This document shows, piece by piece, positions 18,227 to 28,037 of a DNA stretch of 64,000 nt (position 1 is the stretch's first letter; each line of letters begins with the position of its first letter). Source of the stretch: Hormoscilla sp. GUM202 (lineage in GTDB: Bacteria; Cyanobacteriota; Cyanobacteriia; Cyanobacteriales; Desertifilaceae). The position numbers and the translations under genes were made by a program. The stretch spans positions 1-64,000 of the forward strand of contig RFFC02000032.1 in assembly GCA_005518205.2 (NCBI GenBank), given 5' to 3'. The notes beneath the pieces were generated by a model. That model made no database searches and was not told the DNA's origin. It worked only from the letters and a program-made list of their open reading frames with translations.

Positions 18227-19144
18227 GGGCACAGCAGAGTGCAGATTATCGGTATCGCAAAAGAATCGCCTGCCAGCAATTGCCCTGACCAAGTAAGTAG
18301 TCAGACAAAATTAATTACATATTTTTCTCCAAAATTTTTTATGATTGTTTCAACGGAATCAACTAAGTTTTTCCAGCAAGAATAAGCATCGATTTCAATC
18401 CATTCGTATTTAATAAACCGCCACAAGATTTCAATCAAATTCAAATGAGGTGAATAAGTGGGGAGATGGAATATAGTAATATTGCGTTCTTTCCATTCTT
18501 CAATCTTATCTTGAATAGCATCACTAGTATGGACAGATGCTTGGTCTACTACAATTACTGTTTGCTTTTCCATTCTCGTGGGAAAAAATGCATCGATACA
18601 AGCTATGACTACATCTGAATTAATATTTTGAGTAGATACATACGCTTCTAAATGATTGTGGCGATTCATTATTCCTAATACATTTAATCTGCGGCTACTC
18701 CGACTAGGTACTTCTATATATTCCCCAATATTTTGCCATCCATAAGGGACACAAGGGATTAAATAAAACCCACTTTCATCTAAATAATACAAATTAATTT
18801 CCCCCAAATTGTCTAACAGTTTCAGTTGTTCAAGTTGTGCTTTTTTTTCCTCATACTCTTGAGCTGGGGGGCTGACAGCTACCCCTTTACGCATCCGATG
18901 CCAACTCATATTCATTGTTTTCAATATTCTCTGAACAGTTTTAACAATTGCGGAAGTTCGTATAGGAACTAGACTACAACAAAAAGACACTTTTTTTAAT
19001 TGCCTCGGTTCTTCTTCAGTCCAGGCTTTAATTTTTTCTTTTTGTTCGAGACTAAAGGTTTGCTTACGACCTCTTCCAGACTTATTATATAGTCCGACCA
19101 TTCCCTCGGAATCCCAATTTTTAATCCAATTGTAGATAGTTCTA

Positions 19145-20167
19145 TAGCATTTATCAAAATGGTGAGGTACAGTAGCAACAGTGGGTGAACCAGTTGTGGA
19201 TATCTTGCAGGTTGATGGTAGCAAAGCCCTCCTGAATGCCATCTACTAAGGCCCGATAGGTTCTGGCTTCTAGTTTCTTGAGATAACTCTTCAGCTTTGA
19301 CCAAATATTTTCAATTGGAGAGAAGTCTGGCGAATAAGGAGGAAGATAGACTAACCGCGCCCCCACTTTTTCAATAGCTTGTCGGATTACATCTCCCTTA
19401 TGAATTGTACAGTTGTCCATCACAACACAAGCTCCTTTCCACAGCTTTGGCACTAAGTGTCGAATCACAAATGCCTCAAATGTTAAGCTATCATAAGCAC
19501 CTAAAATATTCAATGAACTCACTATCCCATTGAGACTAACTGCCCCAACTATTGAAACATTTTGTCCTCGCTTACTGGGTTTACTTCCATAAGCTCTCAG
19601 ACCACATTGTGAGCGGGCATACATCCGTGTTAAAGCCAGGTTGCAGCCCGATTCATCCAGAAAAATGAGGTCAGTAGGCTCAATTCCTTCTATCTCTTTC
19701 CAGTAGTCTAACCTTAACTGCTGAACTCGAGAACTTCTCTTTTCCGTCGGATGTAATGCCTTTTTTTTTACGGTCAATCCCGACCGTTTAATCATTCTGT
19801 CTATTGTGGAACGGCTGACTTTTACCTCCGTCTGTTTTTCTAATTCTGACTGATATTCTGACAATGTCCAATCATTATTTTCCTCTACTAAAACTTTGAG
19901 CTTTTCCTGTTGGGACTGGTTGAGCTTGAGGGGACGACCGGTGCTAATACCCGGCTTCAAGTTGCCAGTGGACCGGTACTGCTTGAGAATTTTGATAACG
20001 AAACTGAATGCTACTCGGAATCTTTTGGCTAGTTGTCTTTGTGATATCTCCTCATTTTCATAGGTTTCTATAATTTTCTGGCGGAGATCGACTGAATAGG
20101 GCTTCATGGTTTTCGAGGGTTCTACTGCTGACCTCACTATTGTACCTCATCTTTATGATAAATGCTG
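19145..20167 (-). mobile_element. IS630 element B (1023 bp) nested in element A
   Basis: The inverted ends TAGCATTTATCAAAATGGTG (19145) and CAGCATTTATCATAAAGATG (inverted, 20167) are flanked by TA at 19143-19144 and 20168-20169. It interrupts the codons for DVSY/RTIYNW of the element-A transposase. Confidence 0.9.
19154..20107 (-). CDS. IS630-family transposase (element B)
   Basis: The protein has 317 residues from ATG 20107 (MKPYSVDLRQKIIETYENEE); an upstream ATG at 20137 adds ten codons. An N-terminal winged HTH (QRQLAKRFRVAFSFVIKIL) is followed by a DDE core with LIFLDESGCNLAL, VVMDNCTIHKG and YSPDFSPIENIWSKLK. It catalyses TA-targeted cut-and-paste transposition. It is intact, and its sequence is clearly different from the element-A transposase, so two independent IS630 types coexist here. 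Confidence 0.93.
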   Translation of the reverse strand: MKPYSVDLRQKIIETYENEEISQRQLAKRFRVAFSFVIKILKQYRSTGNLKPGISTGRPLKLNQSQQEKLKVLVEENNDWTLSEYQSELEKQTEVKVSRSTIDRMIKRSGLTVKKKALHPTEKRSSRVQQLRLDYWKEIEGIEPTDLIFLDESGCNLALTRMYARSQCGLRAYGSKPSKRGQNVSIVGAVSLNGIVSSLNILGAYDSLTFEAFVIRHLVPKLWKGACVVMDNCTIHKGDVIRQAIEKVGARLVYLPPYSPDFSPIENIWSKLKSYLKKLEARTYRALVDGIQEGFATINLQDIHNWFTHCCYCTSPF

Positions 20168-20457
20168 TATAACTAACATCAAAGATTTCCATAAGTTCTT
20201 TAAATTTTTTATGTTCTCGATCTCGCAAAAGTAAACAATGTGCTCTTTGACGAACTCGATCATGGCGACTTTGATGATAAATTCGTAAGAGCAATTTTGC
20301 AGAAAGCTCATTTATTTCGCGCATTAAAATCCTTCTTAATTTCTCCTAATTTATCGTCATATTATGTCAAATATATCTGGCCGGGGATGAGCATGAAAAC
20401 CGACTCCCCGTTAGTTTGACAAAAATCTGCTACATGTACGAGTAGCTATATCTAGTA

Positions 20458-20557
20458 AGTACATGGACAAAATTAATTTCACACACTCTCTCGCGCTAGT
20501 CTCCATATCCGGAGCATGTCGCCCCTGGCTATGTGCAATTATTTTTGTCTAACTACT
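20458..20557 (+). mobile_element. 100-bp MITE, family 1
   Basis: It is inserted in the end of IS630 element A at the TA of TATCTAG-TA-TAACAAG (TA at 20456-20457 and 20558-20559). This is nine bases from the site used by the copy at 15964, so the two insertions are independent. Confidence 0.92.
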
Positions 20558-20605
20558 TATAACAAGTTTTGTCGATTTTGTGCAATTAATTTTGTCCAAC
20601 TACTT

Positions 20606-20762
20606 ATAACTTGGGATTACAACAGCACTCCGATTTTTCCGGAACGGTGGAGAAAATTACCCTAGTAGACCGGATGACCGCCCTATGTGTGCGCATAGCT
20701 ACCAGTGGTAGCTATGTTGTCCTAGATGCTTCGGCATGCACCGGGGGCGCTTGCTGAAGGAA
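20606..20762 (+). pseudogene. Possible gene remnant next to the IS630 end
   Basis: A frame open from the IS border reads YNLGLQQHSDFSGTVEKITL, then VDRMTALCVRIATSGSYVVL and stops at TGA about 20753. DFSGTV is encoded by the 17-bp repeat at 20632-20648. The family is not recognised and there is no start codon. It may be the C-terminal end of a gene cut by the IS. Confidence 0.35.
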
Positions 20763-23474
20763 CTATGAACTACTAGGATTGCTGCTGCGGACAAGAATCA
20801 CAGTACAATCACAGCCAGAGGCGATCGCCTCTGGGATATTGCCCTTAATGGCCTGCTGTAGCAAACCCTCGCGGCGAGCACCCATCATTACCACATCGGT
20901 GTTATCATTAGACGCTTGGTCAATTATGGCTTCGGGAACAGAAGGCGATCGCAGCACTGTGGCAGCGACAAAACCACTCTTCAGTTTCGGCTTGAGAAAC
21001 TGACTCGCCCGGTCGATCGCCTGGCGATCGACCTTGTCCAGTTCTGGATCAAAAACCTGGCACAAGCGGATTTCTGGAGAAAACTGTCCTTTGACAAGGG
21101 CGGGAAGGAGTCGCACCGCCACAGCGCTATTGGGACCACCCGCCATCGGCAATAGCCAGCGTTTGAAGAGGGGGACGGGGCAATAATTAGGAGTGGGATT
21201 TTTCGACAAGGAATTGGGCAGATTGAGTGATAAATTAGGCTCGCTAGCCCCATTGCTGGCCTGGGAGTTGGCCCATTTGACTAGGACCAGATCGCAGGGG
21301 GCTTGCCGGATCAGAGTGTCCACAGCATCGCCAAAAATCCGACCCGGAGTAGTGGCGCTACCCTTCCAACCCATCAGCATGAGGTCAATGTGGCGTTCGG
21401 AAATCGCTTCCAAAATTGCCTGGGCCAGGTCGTGGGTTACCCGCACCTGAGTATGGACTGGCACAACCCCATCTGGTACCATCCGCTTGGCCTTCTCGAA
21501 CAAGACTAAAGATTTGCCGATCTTTACTGGTGTTTCTTCCGGGGGACTGCTGCGAGGTACCATTAGCACCTGGAGACATTCGATTTCATAATCCTTCTCC
21601 ATGGCGATCGCCTGAGCCATCTGTAACAATAGTGGAGCTGTATTCGGGTTGGCCAGGGGTACGAGCAATCTGCCCCGTCCCGTTGCTGGGGCTTTGGTTT
21701 GGTAAACCACATAGGAACGTCCAGTAGCAGAGGTGGCAGCAATCTTACCGTCCAGCCGATCGCCCTCCGTGCGGATAATATCGCTGCGAGTAATAATCCC
21801 CACTAGCTTGCGACCTTCAGTCACGGGTAGCCGACTGAGTTGATAGCGGTTGAGCCGATAGACTACATCCGAGAGAGGATCTGTAGGTCTGACAGTCACG
21901 ACAGGCTGAGCGGTCATAATCTCGCTGACAGGTCGATCGCCCGTCAATCCCTGGGCTGGGATCTTAGCCAGATCGCTCTGAGTCACAATCCCAACCAGCC
22001 TGGCATTCTTGACCACGGGAAAACCGCGATGATGGGAACGGGAAAAGGCTTTAACCACTTCATCAAGGGTGAGTTGACTGGGTAAAGTTTCCACCTTTTT
22101 TTGCATCACCTCTGCGGCCTTCACCTCGAAAGCCTCTGCAGCGGAGGGGGCCCGGAGCGTAGATTCTGCTTGAGGCTGAATACCATTCCATTCCAAGAGG
22201 CGCTGGTAGAGGGAACTGTCCGTTAATATGCTGGAAACCAGGTAAGCAACCACTGAACCAATCATCAGGGGCAGCACGAGATTGAAGTCCGCAGTCATTT
22301 CAAATACGATCACAATGCTAGTGATCGGCACCTTGCCCACAGCACTAAAGAAAGCCCCCATGCCTGCTAGGGCGTAGGTAGTGGGTGCAGCGACTCCCAG
22401 AGTATGGTATTGCCAAGTGCCCACCAGGTGACCGAGAGCAGCTCCCAAAACCAGCGTGGGGGCGAAAAGTCCTCCCGGCGTGCCCGCACCATAGGCGATG
22501 CAGGTGAGCACAAAGTGCGCGACAAAGGCCAGGGTAGCGGTGGCGATCGTCACGTCACCCGCCAGCAGGATTTCTCGCAAACCCGCGTTGTTGTTAAACC
22601 AATCTGGCAGTAGGGCGATCGCCATTCCCGAAACTAATCCTGCCAGGGTCATTCGCCCTGGTAAAGTTAGAGGCAAGCGGCGATTGAGAGTCAGAGAGGT
22701 AATAATCCCTTGATTAAACAGAGTCCCCAGCAGTCCAGCGAGGATACCCAACAACAGGAAGGGGGGAATTTCTGGGGCTGAGAAACTGGTAATGGAGTCG
22801 CTGACTTCCCGGTTGAGATTAAAGTTTTCACCCCCTAGCAACCGCGAGACCACCGCACCCACAAAGGAAGCAACGATCGCTGTTTCCAGGGTAAGTTCCG
22901 AGACATCATGTAGCAGTTCCTCAATTACAAATAGAACTCCGGCAATGGGGGCATTAAAACCCGCAGCTAATCCTGCCGCCGCCCCCGCAGCGATCATCTG
23001 GCGTCGGTGTTTGGGAGAAGTCGGAACTATGCGGGCTAAACTAGCTGCTAGGGCGGCCCCAATTTGCACTGTTGGCCCTTGGCGACCCAGAGTCAGTCCC
23101 GAAGAGACAGATAATAGGGTACTCGAGAATTTGACTAGGGCCACGCGCCAGTTCAGCACGATGGATCCACCAGTCAGGGCTGACTTAACTTGGGCAACGC
23201 CGCTACCCCGAGTTTCCGGTGCAAATTGCTCTATCAACCAGCCAGCAATGAAGCCAAAACTGATGCCGATCGCTGGGAAAACGAACCAAACTGGCAGGTA
23301 GCTAGACGTCTGTATACGAACTGGTCCTAATAGCCCGATGCCATTTTTGAGCAAAACTGCGCTGCATCCCGATACCAAACCAATGATGCAAGCTTCTACG
23401 TTCGCGCCAGCACGGGAGGTACTTGCCCTTTCTAGGCGGCGTTTGGGCGATAGAAAGCGGCTCAGGCTAAACAT
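20763..23474 (-). CDS. ClC chloride channel/antiporter with CBS pair and two Usp domains
   Basis: The product has 903 residues. Residues ~20-430 form the ClC membrane domain: RGSGVAQVK (selectivity loop), LGRQGPTVQIGA, VLFVIEELL and GTPGGLFAPTLVLGAALG. Two CBS domains follow (~445-570, ITRSDI and related), which bind adenine nucleotides, and then two universal-stress (Usp) domains (~600-760 and ~780-900, with MGWKGSATTPGRIFG and MMGARREGLLQ). The canonical gating glutamate in GREGP is Gln here (CAA codon), which in E. coli ClC uncouples Cl- from H+ transport. It is likely a membrane anion channel regulated by its cytoplasmic domains. Confidence 0.92.
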   Translation of the reverse strand: MFSLSRFLSPKRRLERASTSRAGANVEACIIGLVSGCSAVLLKNGIGLLGPVRIQTSSYLPVWFVFPAIGISFGFIAGWLIEQFAPETRGSGVAQVKSALTGGSIVLNWRVALVKFSSTLLSVSSGLTLGRQGPTVQIGAALAASLARIVPTSPKHRRQMIAAGAAAGLAAGFNAPIAGVLFVIEELLHDVSELTLETAIVASFVGAVVSRLLGGENFNLNREVSDSITSFSAPEIPPFLLLGILAGLLGTLFNQGIITSLTLNRRLPLTLPGRMTLAGLVSGMAIALLPDWFNNNAGLREILLAGDVTIATATLAFVAHFVLTCIAYGAGTPGGLFAPTLVLGAALGHLVGTWQYHTLGVAAPTTYALAGMGAFFSAVGKVPITSIVIVFEMTADFNLVLPLMIGSVVAYLVSSILTDSSLYQRLLEWNGIQPQAESTLRAPSAAEAFEVKAAEVMQKKVETLPSQLTLDEVVKAFSRSHHRGFPVVKNARLVGIVTQSDLAKIPAQGLTGDRPVSEIMTAQPVVTVRPTDPLSDVVYRLNRYQLSRLPVTEGRKLVGIITRSDIIRTEGDRLDGKIAATSATGRSYVVYQTKAPATGRGRLLVPLANPNTAPLLLQMAQAIAMEKDYEIECLQVLMVPRSSPPEETPVKIGKSLVLFEKAKRMVPDGVVPVHTQVRVTHDLAQAILEAISERHIDLMLMGWKGSATTPGRIFGDAVDTLIRQAPCDLVLVKWANSQASNGASEPNLSLNLPNSLSKNPTPNYCPVPLFKRWLLPMAGGPNSAVAVRLLPALVKGQFSPEIRLCQVFDPELDKVDRQAIDRASQFLKPKLKSGFVAATVLRSPSVPEAIIDQASNDNTDVVMMGARREGLLQQAIKGNIPEAIASGCDCTVILVRSSNPSSS

Positions 23475-23645
23475 AACATCAATTGCACAATAGGCAACTA
23501 AAGTATGATATCAGAGCGTATTCCCCATAAAGAATCATTCTGAATTCAGATTATGGGTAATTTACCGATTTTCCCGGAACGGTAGCTGTTCTGATTTTTC
23601 CGGAACGGTAGAGTACAGTGCGATTTTATCTTTGAGATTTCATAC
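23475..23645. repeat. Intergenic region with two copies of the CCGGAACGGT repeat
   Basis: GATTTTCCCGGAACGGT (about 23567-23583) and GATTTTTCCGGAACGGT (about 23593-23609) lie 10 bp apart between the ClC and tldD-like genes. The motif also occurs at 20632, 25858 (inverted), 31178 and 60930. Confidence 0.7.
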
Positions 23646-25870
23646 TTAATCCGTTTTTCCGGTAACCGAAAGACCATCAACAATCAAGGATGGGGTATAG
23701 CAGGAACTTTTCCAGTCGGCGTCGCCTCCCAATGCCACTAATTGTTTCAGGGCCTGATAGACATTACCTGCAACCATCGTATCTTTAACTCGACCGACTA
23801 TTTGACCATCACGGACAAGATATCCCAGGTCAACGTTGATGGAAAATTCTCCAGAAATTCCCGAGGCATCGCCAAGAATCCGATCTACTACCAGTCCATT
23901 CTCTAGCTGAGTAATTAATTCCCGCAGTTGACCCGTTCCGGGTTTAATTAGTAAGTTAAACAGACCCGGTTTGGGATAACTCCCTAAACCGGGGCGAAAC
24001 CCATTACCTGTCGTTCCTTGACCTAGCAAGCCGCCCGTGGTCCGATCGGCGTAGAAGTTTTCTAAGATCCCATTTTGGATGAATACTAAGGGTTGGGTGC
24101 TCGTGCCTTCGTCGTCAAAGAGGCAACTGTAAGGACCAGCTTCTGGTTGCTGGAAAAGGGTGAGGTGGGTGGAGATTACCTGTTCTCCTAAGAAGTCACT
24201 CCAGGGGGATGCTTTCTCTACTACCTGTTTGCCGTTGAGGGCGCTACTAATTATTCCCCAGAATAGGTCTGCTGCTTTGGCAGTAAACAAGATTGGCAGG
24301 CGACCTGTTGTGGGGGGCGGCACGTTTGATTTGGCCCAGTCTAATCGCTGTAATAATGTATTTGCTATTAGCTTGGGATCTAAGCTGTCCCGCTGGGTTT
24401 GACCTTCACTCACGCCCAATAAATCATCCCCCCGCACCCATTCTGATTCTAGATAGCAGCTGAGGGTGCGGTCTGTATAGCTACGGTTGAGTCCTTTGGA
24501 GTTGATGATGCTAGTTGTTTCTATTTCACAATCCCATTCGCTATTGCAGATGACTTCTGGATATGCCTCTCTCACCCGCCCGATCGCCTCTTGACCCCAG
24601 GCTACCAGCTGTTCTGCTGCCACATATTTTCCCATATTGCCCTCGACATCCTCACCGACCTTATCGGCTAATTCTATCTTTCCTGTAGGATTGAGATGGG
24701 ATAGGGCGATCGCCCGTTCTACCAGCGCTTTTGGGTCCACTGGACCGTAGGCTACTGCCAAACCCGGACGCCCGTCCACCCACAGTCGTAGGGCCGTACC
24801 TGCTGATTCACTGTTCGTCAGTTCCTTGAGTCGGTTCGCCTCGAATGTCACTGACAACTCGCGCGATCGCTCTTGAAATACTTCTGCTGCTTCTGCGCCA
24901 TTTGGTTGGGGTCGAGCTGGGAATCACTTCCCAACCCTCCCTTTCAAAACCGTGCTTGCAGCTTTCACCGCACACGGCTCCTGGGTAATAGGCCCGTTGT
25001 CATGGGCAGGGATTTATCTGAATTACCCCATTGTCCCCTTGCGATCTGTTCTTCATTCTTATCCCGTGGCGTACAACGGGAGACTAATCCTCTACCGTCA
25101 GCTTTGTATGGTTCCGTGATGGCGAGTGGATTACCTGCCAACCGAGAGCATTCACTCTACTCGCGCTTTTAGAAGCAGTTTTACCAGTAACCGGCTGTCG
25201 GCGGTCATTTAGTTCATCAAACTACAGTTCCTACCGCTTCCTACTATCACCGTCCTATGTCAGCATATCCCAGACATTACCCTAGGCATTGGCTTCTTAG
25301 GACATCCCTCCCCAGTGAGCTTGCGCCTGTTATCTAACTTATCTACCGAGTGGTAAATAGCGTCACTGAGGTTATAACGTTCCGTGGAATCAATATGATG
25401 CTTTTAGGTCGCTGCAATACCCCGAGAGGGTTGTTGTAATACGAGATATCCAAGGAAAACGAATATCCACACCTGCTATTGCCTTTTGGCTCCAGCGCAT
25501 AAAGCCTTATTTCGCTGGTTATATATGACGAGGCTTGTACAGCTTCACTTATTGTTAACCATGAGCACCTTTCCTAGCGACGTCTCCGGCTTAGGCTGCC
25601 AGATAGCCTTCATTTAAGTCCCTGCTCTCCACCACCAGCGATAACACTCCGTGGCAGTTGGGACCGGTGTACCTCCCGTATTTGGAGGGTGGGGTTAGGA
25701 CCCACAATAATTCCACAGTTCCCCGGCTAATGTTACCGGTTTGGGTTGTCTCAGGCCTGATGGCCTAGATTACACCCGAACGTCTCGCACTTTCCTGCTA
25801 TATCTAACAGTTTATCCGCCAATTTTTCTTGTTCTCTGTCCACCGTTCCGGAAAAATCAGTATCTGTCAC
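23646..25870 (-). CDS. TldD/PmbA family metallopeptidase-like protein, split by a group II intron
   Basis: Exon 2 (24903-23646) encodes the body: FEANRLKELTNSESAGTALR, LWVDGRPGLAVAYG, and C-terminal LGSYPKPGLFNLLIKPGTG and SGEFSINVDLGYLVRDG. TldD/PmbA proteins form a heterodimeric zinc protease for peptide maturation and toxin turnover. Exon 1 lies beyond the intron: GTG 25843 (VDREQEKLADKLLDIAG) or GTG 25868-25870. Joining 25791 to 24903 keeps the frame (437 codons from 25843) and gives LLDIAGKNGAEAAEVFQER, as expected for the family. Without splicing the N-terminal helix is lost. Confidence 0.85.
24904..25790 (-). mobile_element. ORF-less group II intron in the tldD-like gene (887 nt)
   Basis: The 5' end is GTGCG (25790-25786). 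Near the 3' end domain V reads GAGCCGTGTGCGGTGAAAG followed by a CACGGTT strand, then domain VI and a CCCCAAC(C) end. It is about 85-90 percent similar by eye to the other introns at 28142-29947. It has no reverse transcriptase/maturase ORF. Exact splice positions are uncertain by one base: GTGCG at the 5' end implies ..AACC at the 3' end, or an AY end implies one extra 5' base. Confidence 0.87.
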
Positions 25871-26012
25871 TCGTGTCCGAGAGCGCCCACCCTGTCGTTC
25901 GCCTGCTCGGCAACGACAATGGGTGGGTCGTTTCCAAGAGCGCCAATCCTGTCGCTCGCCCGCTCGGCAGCGACATGGGTGGGCGTCTCTGGAAACGACA
26001 GTCCTGGACACG
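25871..26012. repeat. Nested hairpin repeat
   Basis: The outer arms are TCGTGTCC (25871) and GGACACGA (26012). Inside lies a second hairpin, GTCGTTTCC / GGAAACGAC, with loops containing two GCTCGGC hairpins. Related elements with the same outer arms are at 38976-39022 and 50707-50769. Between 26012 and 26087 nothing else was recognised. Confidence 0.7.
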
Positions 26013-26087
26013 ACTCGCTGCCTTCCTCCTCTCCTCAAATTATTCAGGTAGATTGTACCTAAGCCCAACCTACATTTTTTTATTGTC

Positions 26088-26115
26088 TCGTTCCCTGACT
26101 CTGGCAGGGAACGTC
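26088..26115. repeat. GTTCCCTGACTCTGGCAGGGAAC repeat
   Basis: It has a stem GTTCCCTG / CAGGGAAC and is the same element as at 7318-7340 and 7851-7875. It is followed by an ACCAGAGGCAG tail before the Tab2-like gene end. Confidence 0.75.
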
Positions 26116-26156
26116 TTACCAGAGGCAGATACTCTTGTCAATACAGCCTTTATCTG

Positions 26157-27029
26157 CTAGCGGAGGGTTCCCGGAGCGTGCAGTTCTTGTAACAGCCAAA
26201 ATCCGGCAAAGGATTGGGACTGCGGATCCGACTGGACAGCTAAAAAATGGATTTGCTGCGCTTCCTGCTTTGCTGATTCAAATCCTGCTGCTTCTGTGAT
26301 GAGTTGCTTATTCTTCAGGTTCGCTAAAATCCAACTGTCACTAGCCCCCGTTTCCAAGATTAATTTTGCCGGAGGTTCGGGGATAAACTTCAAAAACGCC
26401 AGTTCTATACCTGACATCCAACCCGCCATCGGCAGGGCCCGGGGCGAGAATAAAATTACTCCCGGAATATGGGTTTCTGCTGTCACCTCCTGGGGTATTG
26501 GAAATGCTTCGCCAAAGGAAATATCCCACTCCGACATTTCCTGAAGATCCCCCGCTGTTAAGCTGACAAAGGCCCATTGCTTGGGCATCAGGGCGTCTGG
26601 TAGCCGTTGAGGTATTGGGGGTTGATAGCGCGCGGATGCTGATGGTACAGCCTGGGGGTCGTATCCAGTCTCCTGGGGATACACCTCCTGGCTTCGTTCT
26701 TCCAGCAACTGGTTGAGGGCGATCGTCCGCCGCGACGGCACCGCCTGAATATCTAATTCCTGACAGGCTTTCGTTATCATATTTTTCATCTGACGCCGGA
26801 AGAAGCGAATTTGGCTGGGGGCTTTTCCTGCTTGGGAGATCGCCTCTTCCAGGACTTGGCGCAGCTTCACCGAATTCACCTCTTTACTCGAACAATACTG
26901 AGAGTATTGAAACAGCGATTCTCGGTGGATATTCAAAGGACTCTCGCACAGTAGAACTTCCCAGATTTTTTTGTTTTTCTCGTCTAAAATTGGACGCGAG
27001 TATAAATCTAATTCCCAGATGATTCCCAT
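26157..27029 (-). CDS. Tab2/Atab2-family RNA-binding protein
   Basis: The protein has 290 residues. The start MGIIWELDLYSRPILDEKNK and the segment AVPSRRTIALNQLLEERSQE with the later LPDALMPKQWAFV and SGIELAFLKFIPEPPAKLIL follow the Tab2 family of cyanobacteria, algae and plants. In Chlamydomonas Tab2 binds psaB mRNA and is required for photosystem I translation. The cyanobacterial role is less clear. The last residues (APGTLR, stop at 26157) are read from a GGAGGGTTCCCGGAGCGTGC repeat that also occurs at 60788, so the native C-terminus may have been replaced. Confidence 0.85.
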   Translation of the reverse strand: MGIIWELDLYSRPILDEKNKKIWEVLLCESPLNIHRESLFQYSQYCSSKEVNSVKLRQVLEEAISQAGKAPSQIRFFRRQMKNMITKACQELDIQAVPSRRTIALNQLLEERSQEVYPQETGYDPQAVPSASARYQPPIPQRLPDALMPKQWAFVSLTAGDLQEMSEWDISFGEAFPIPQEVTAETHIPGVILFSPRALPMAGWMSGIELAFLKFIPEPPAKLILETGASDSWILANLKNKQLITEAAGFESAKQEAQQIHFLAVQSDPQSQSFAGFWLLQELHAPGTLR

Positions 27030-27107
27030 TGCTAATTATTAATCCCTATTTGTCGATCGCGTCATTGCCCGCTCGTAACAATTAGCCTCGTTCCCTCCGA
27101 AACGTGA

Positions 27108-28022
27108 TTATTTCTTTTCCAATATCTTTTTCGCCGCCCTGTCTTTACGGGCCTCTGCAGTTGCCATGACTTCTGACATTTTTTCTATCATTTCTCCTGG
27201 GTAATTTTCCAACACCCTGGTTGACATAGAAATGCGACTTCTGCCTTCATCCAGATTAATAATCATCGCTTTAATTTCCTGACCCATTTGAAACAGGTCT
27301 GACAGGGAGGGGACGTAATTTTGGCTGATTTGCTTGACATGCAGCAGAGCTGTTGAACCACCCAAATCTACAAATACTCCAAAGGGTTTGATGTTAGCAA
27401 TTTTCCCTTTTACCAACTGCCCCAACTCTAATTCGCTGAAGCTAGCGGACTGAGCTGCTATCCGCTGAGAGAGGACGAGTTTTTTCGTTTCCGGGTTGAC
27501 CTCCAAAAAGCTGACATTCAGGGATTCTCCTTTCAAAGCTTCCAGGTTGTCTCGATCGATCAGGTGCGATCGGGGGATAAAGCCGCGCAACCCTTCCACG
27601 TCCACAGTGACGCCGCCTTTATTGGATCCCGTAACAATCACCTGGAGTGATTGCTTATTTTCCTCCATCTCGATCAGCTTTTCCCATAGCCGTTTTATTT
27701 CCAGCTGACGGCGGGAGAGGGTCACCTGACCTTCATCATTCTGATCGTGGACGATCAGGAAGTCCAGTTCCTCTTCTTGGGGCAGGACTTCTTTGATATC
27801 CTTATCCTTTAAGCTGCCAAAGGCAACTTCGCTCATGGGTAAGAATGCTGTGGACTTGGCACCAATTTCTACATAGATGCCATCCTCATCGTATACTTCT
27901 ACCTTGCCCCGCACGACTTGCCCTTTTTGAAAGTTGTAGTCATGTGCTTCTAGGGCCTGGGCGAAATCATCCATTGAGAATGAATCTTTGGTGGCTAAGG
28001 GTGCTGTTTCTTGGGAATTCAT
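27108..28022 (-). CDS. rps1: 30S ribosomal protein S1-like protein
   Basis: The product has 304 residues with three S1 RNA-binding (OB-fold) domains: about 32-102 (GQVVRGKVEVYDEDGIYVEI), 120-180 (SLQVIVTGSNKGGVTVDVEG) and 200-270 (GQLVKGKIANIKPFGVFVDL). Cyanobacterial S1 proteins of this short type bind mRNA leaders and support translation initiation. The ATG at 28022 lies 15 bp after the stop of the dienelactone hydrolase exon 2 on the same strand, so S1 expression may depend on a transcript passing through both group II introns. It is intact and of normal length for the cyanobacterial paralogue. Confidence 0.9.
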   Translation of the reverse strand: MNSQETAPLATKDSFSMDDFAQALEAHDYNFQKGQVVRGKVEVYDEDGIYVEIGAKSTAFLPMSEVAFGSLKDKDIKEVLPQEEELDFLIVHDQNDEGQVTLSRRQLEIKRLWEKLIEMEENKQSLQVIVTGSNKGGVTVDVEGLRGFIPRSHLIDRDNLEALKGESLNVSFLEVNPETKKLVLSQRIAAQSASFSELELGQLVKGKIANIKPFGVFVDLGGSTALLHVKQISQNYVPSLSDLFQMGQEIKAMIINLDEGRSRISMSTRVLENYPGEMIEKMSEVMATAEARKDRAAKKILEKK

Positions 28023-28037
28023 TGTACTCAGAAGAAA

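Larger units (their letters stand above)
18301..20324 (-). pseudogene. IS630 transposase of element A, disrupted
   Basis: The N-terminal part (MREINELSAKLLLRIYHQSR) at 20324-20168 is separated by IS630-B from the remainder (RTIYNWIKNWDSEGMVGLYN onward) at 19144-18301. In addition, about 39 bp around 18950-18990 are replaced by 42 unrelated bases, changing KIKEEWGIETS to SFCCSLVPIRTSAI without a frameshift. The DDE residues (YLDESGF, VVDQAS, HLNLIEILW) are still present. Confidence 0.88.
18296..20604 (-). mobile_element. IS630 element A, copy containing another IS630 and a MITE
   Basis: The ends AGTAGTCAGACAAAATTAAT (18296) and inverted AGTAGTTGGACAAAATTAAT (20604) are flanked by TA (18294-18295, 20605-20606). 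Removing IS630 element B (19145-20167) and the MITE (20458-20557) leaves an element equivalent to 58841-60015. Confidence 0.92.

Noticed and set aside
18950-18990. GTATAGGAACT inside the IS630 patch resembles half of a yeast FRT site
   Set aside because: Only about 11 bases match and no inverted partner with the right spacing is present; most likely chance.
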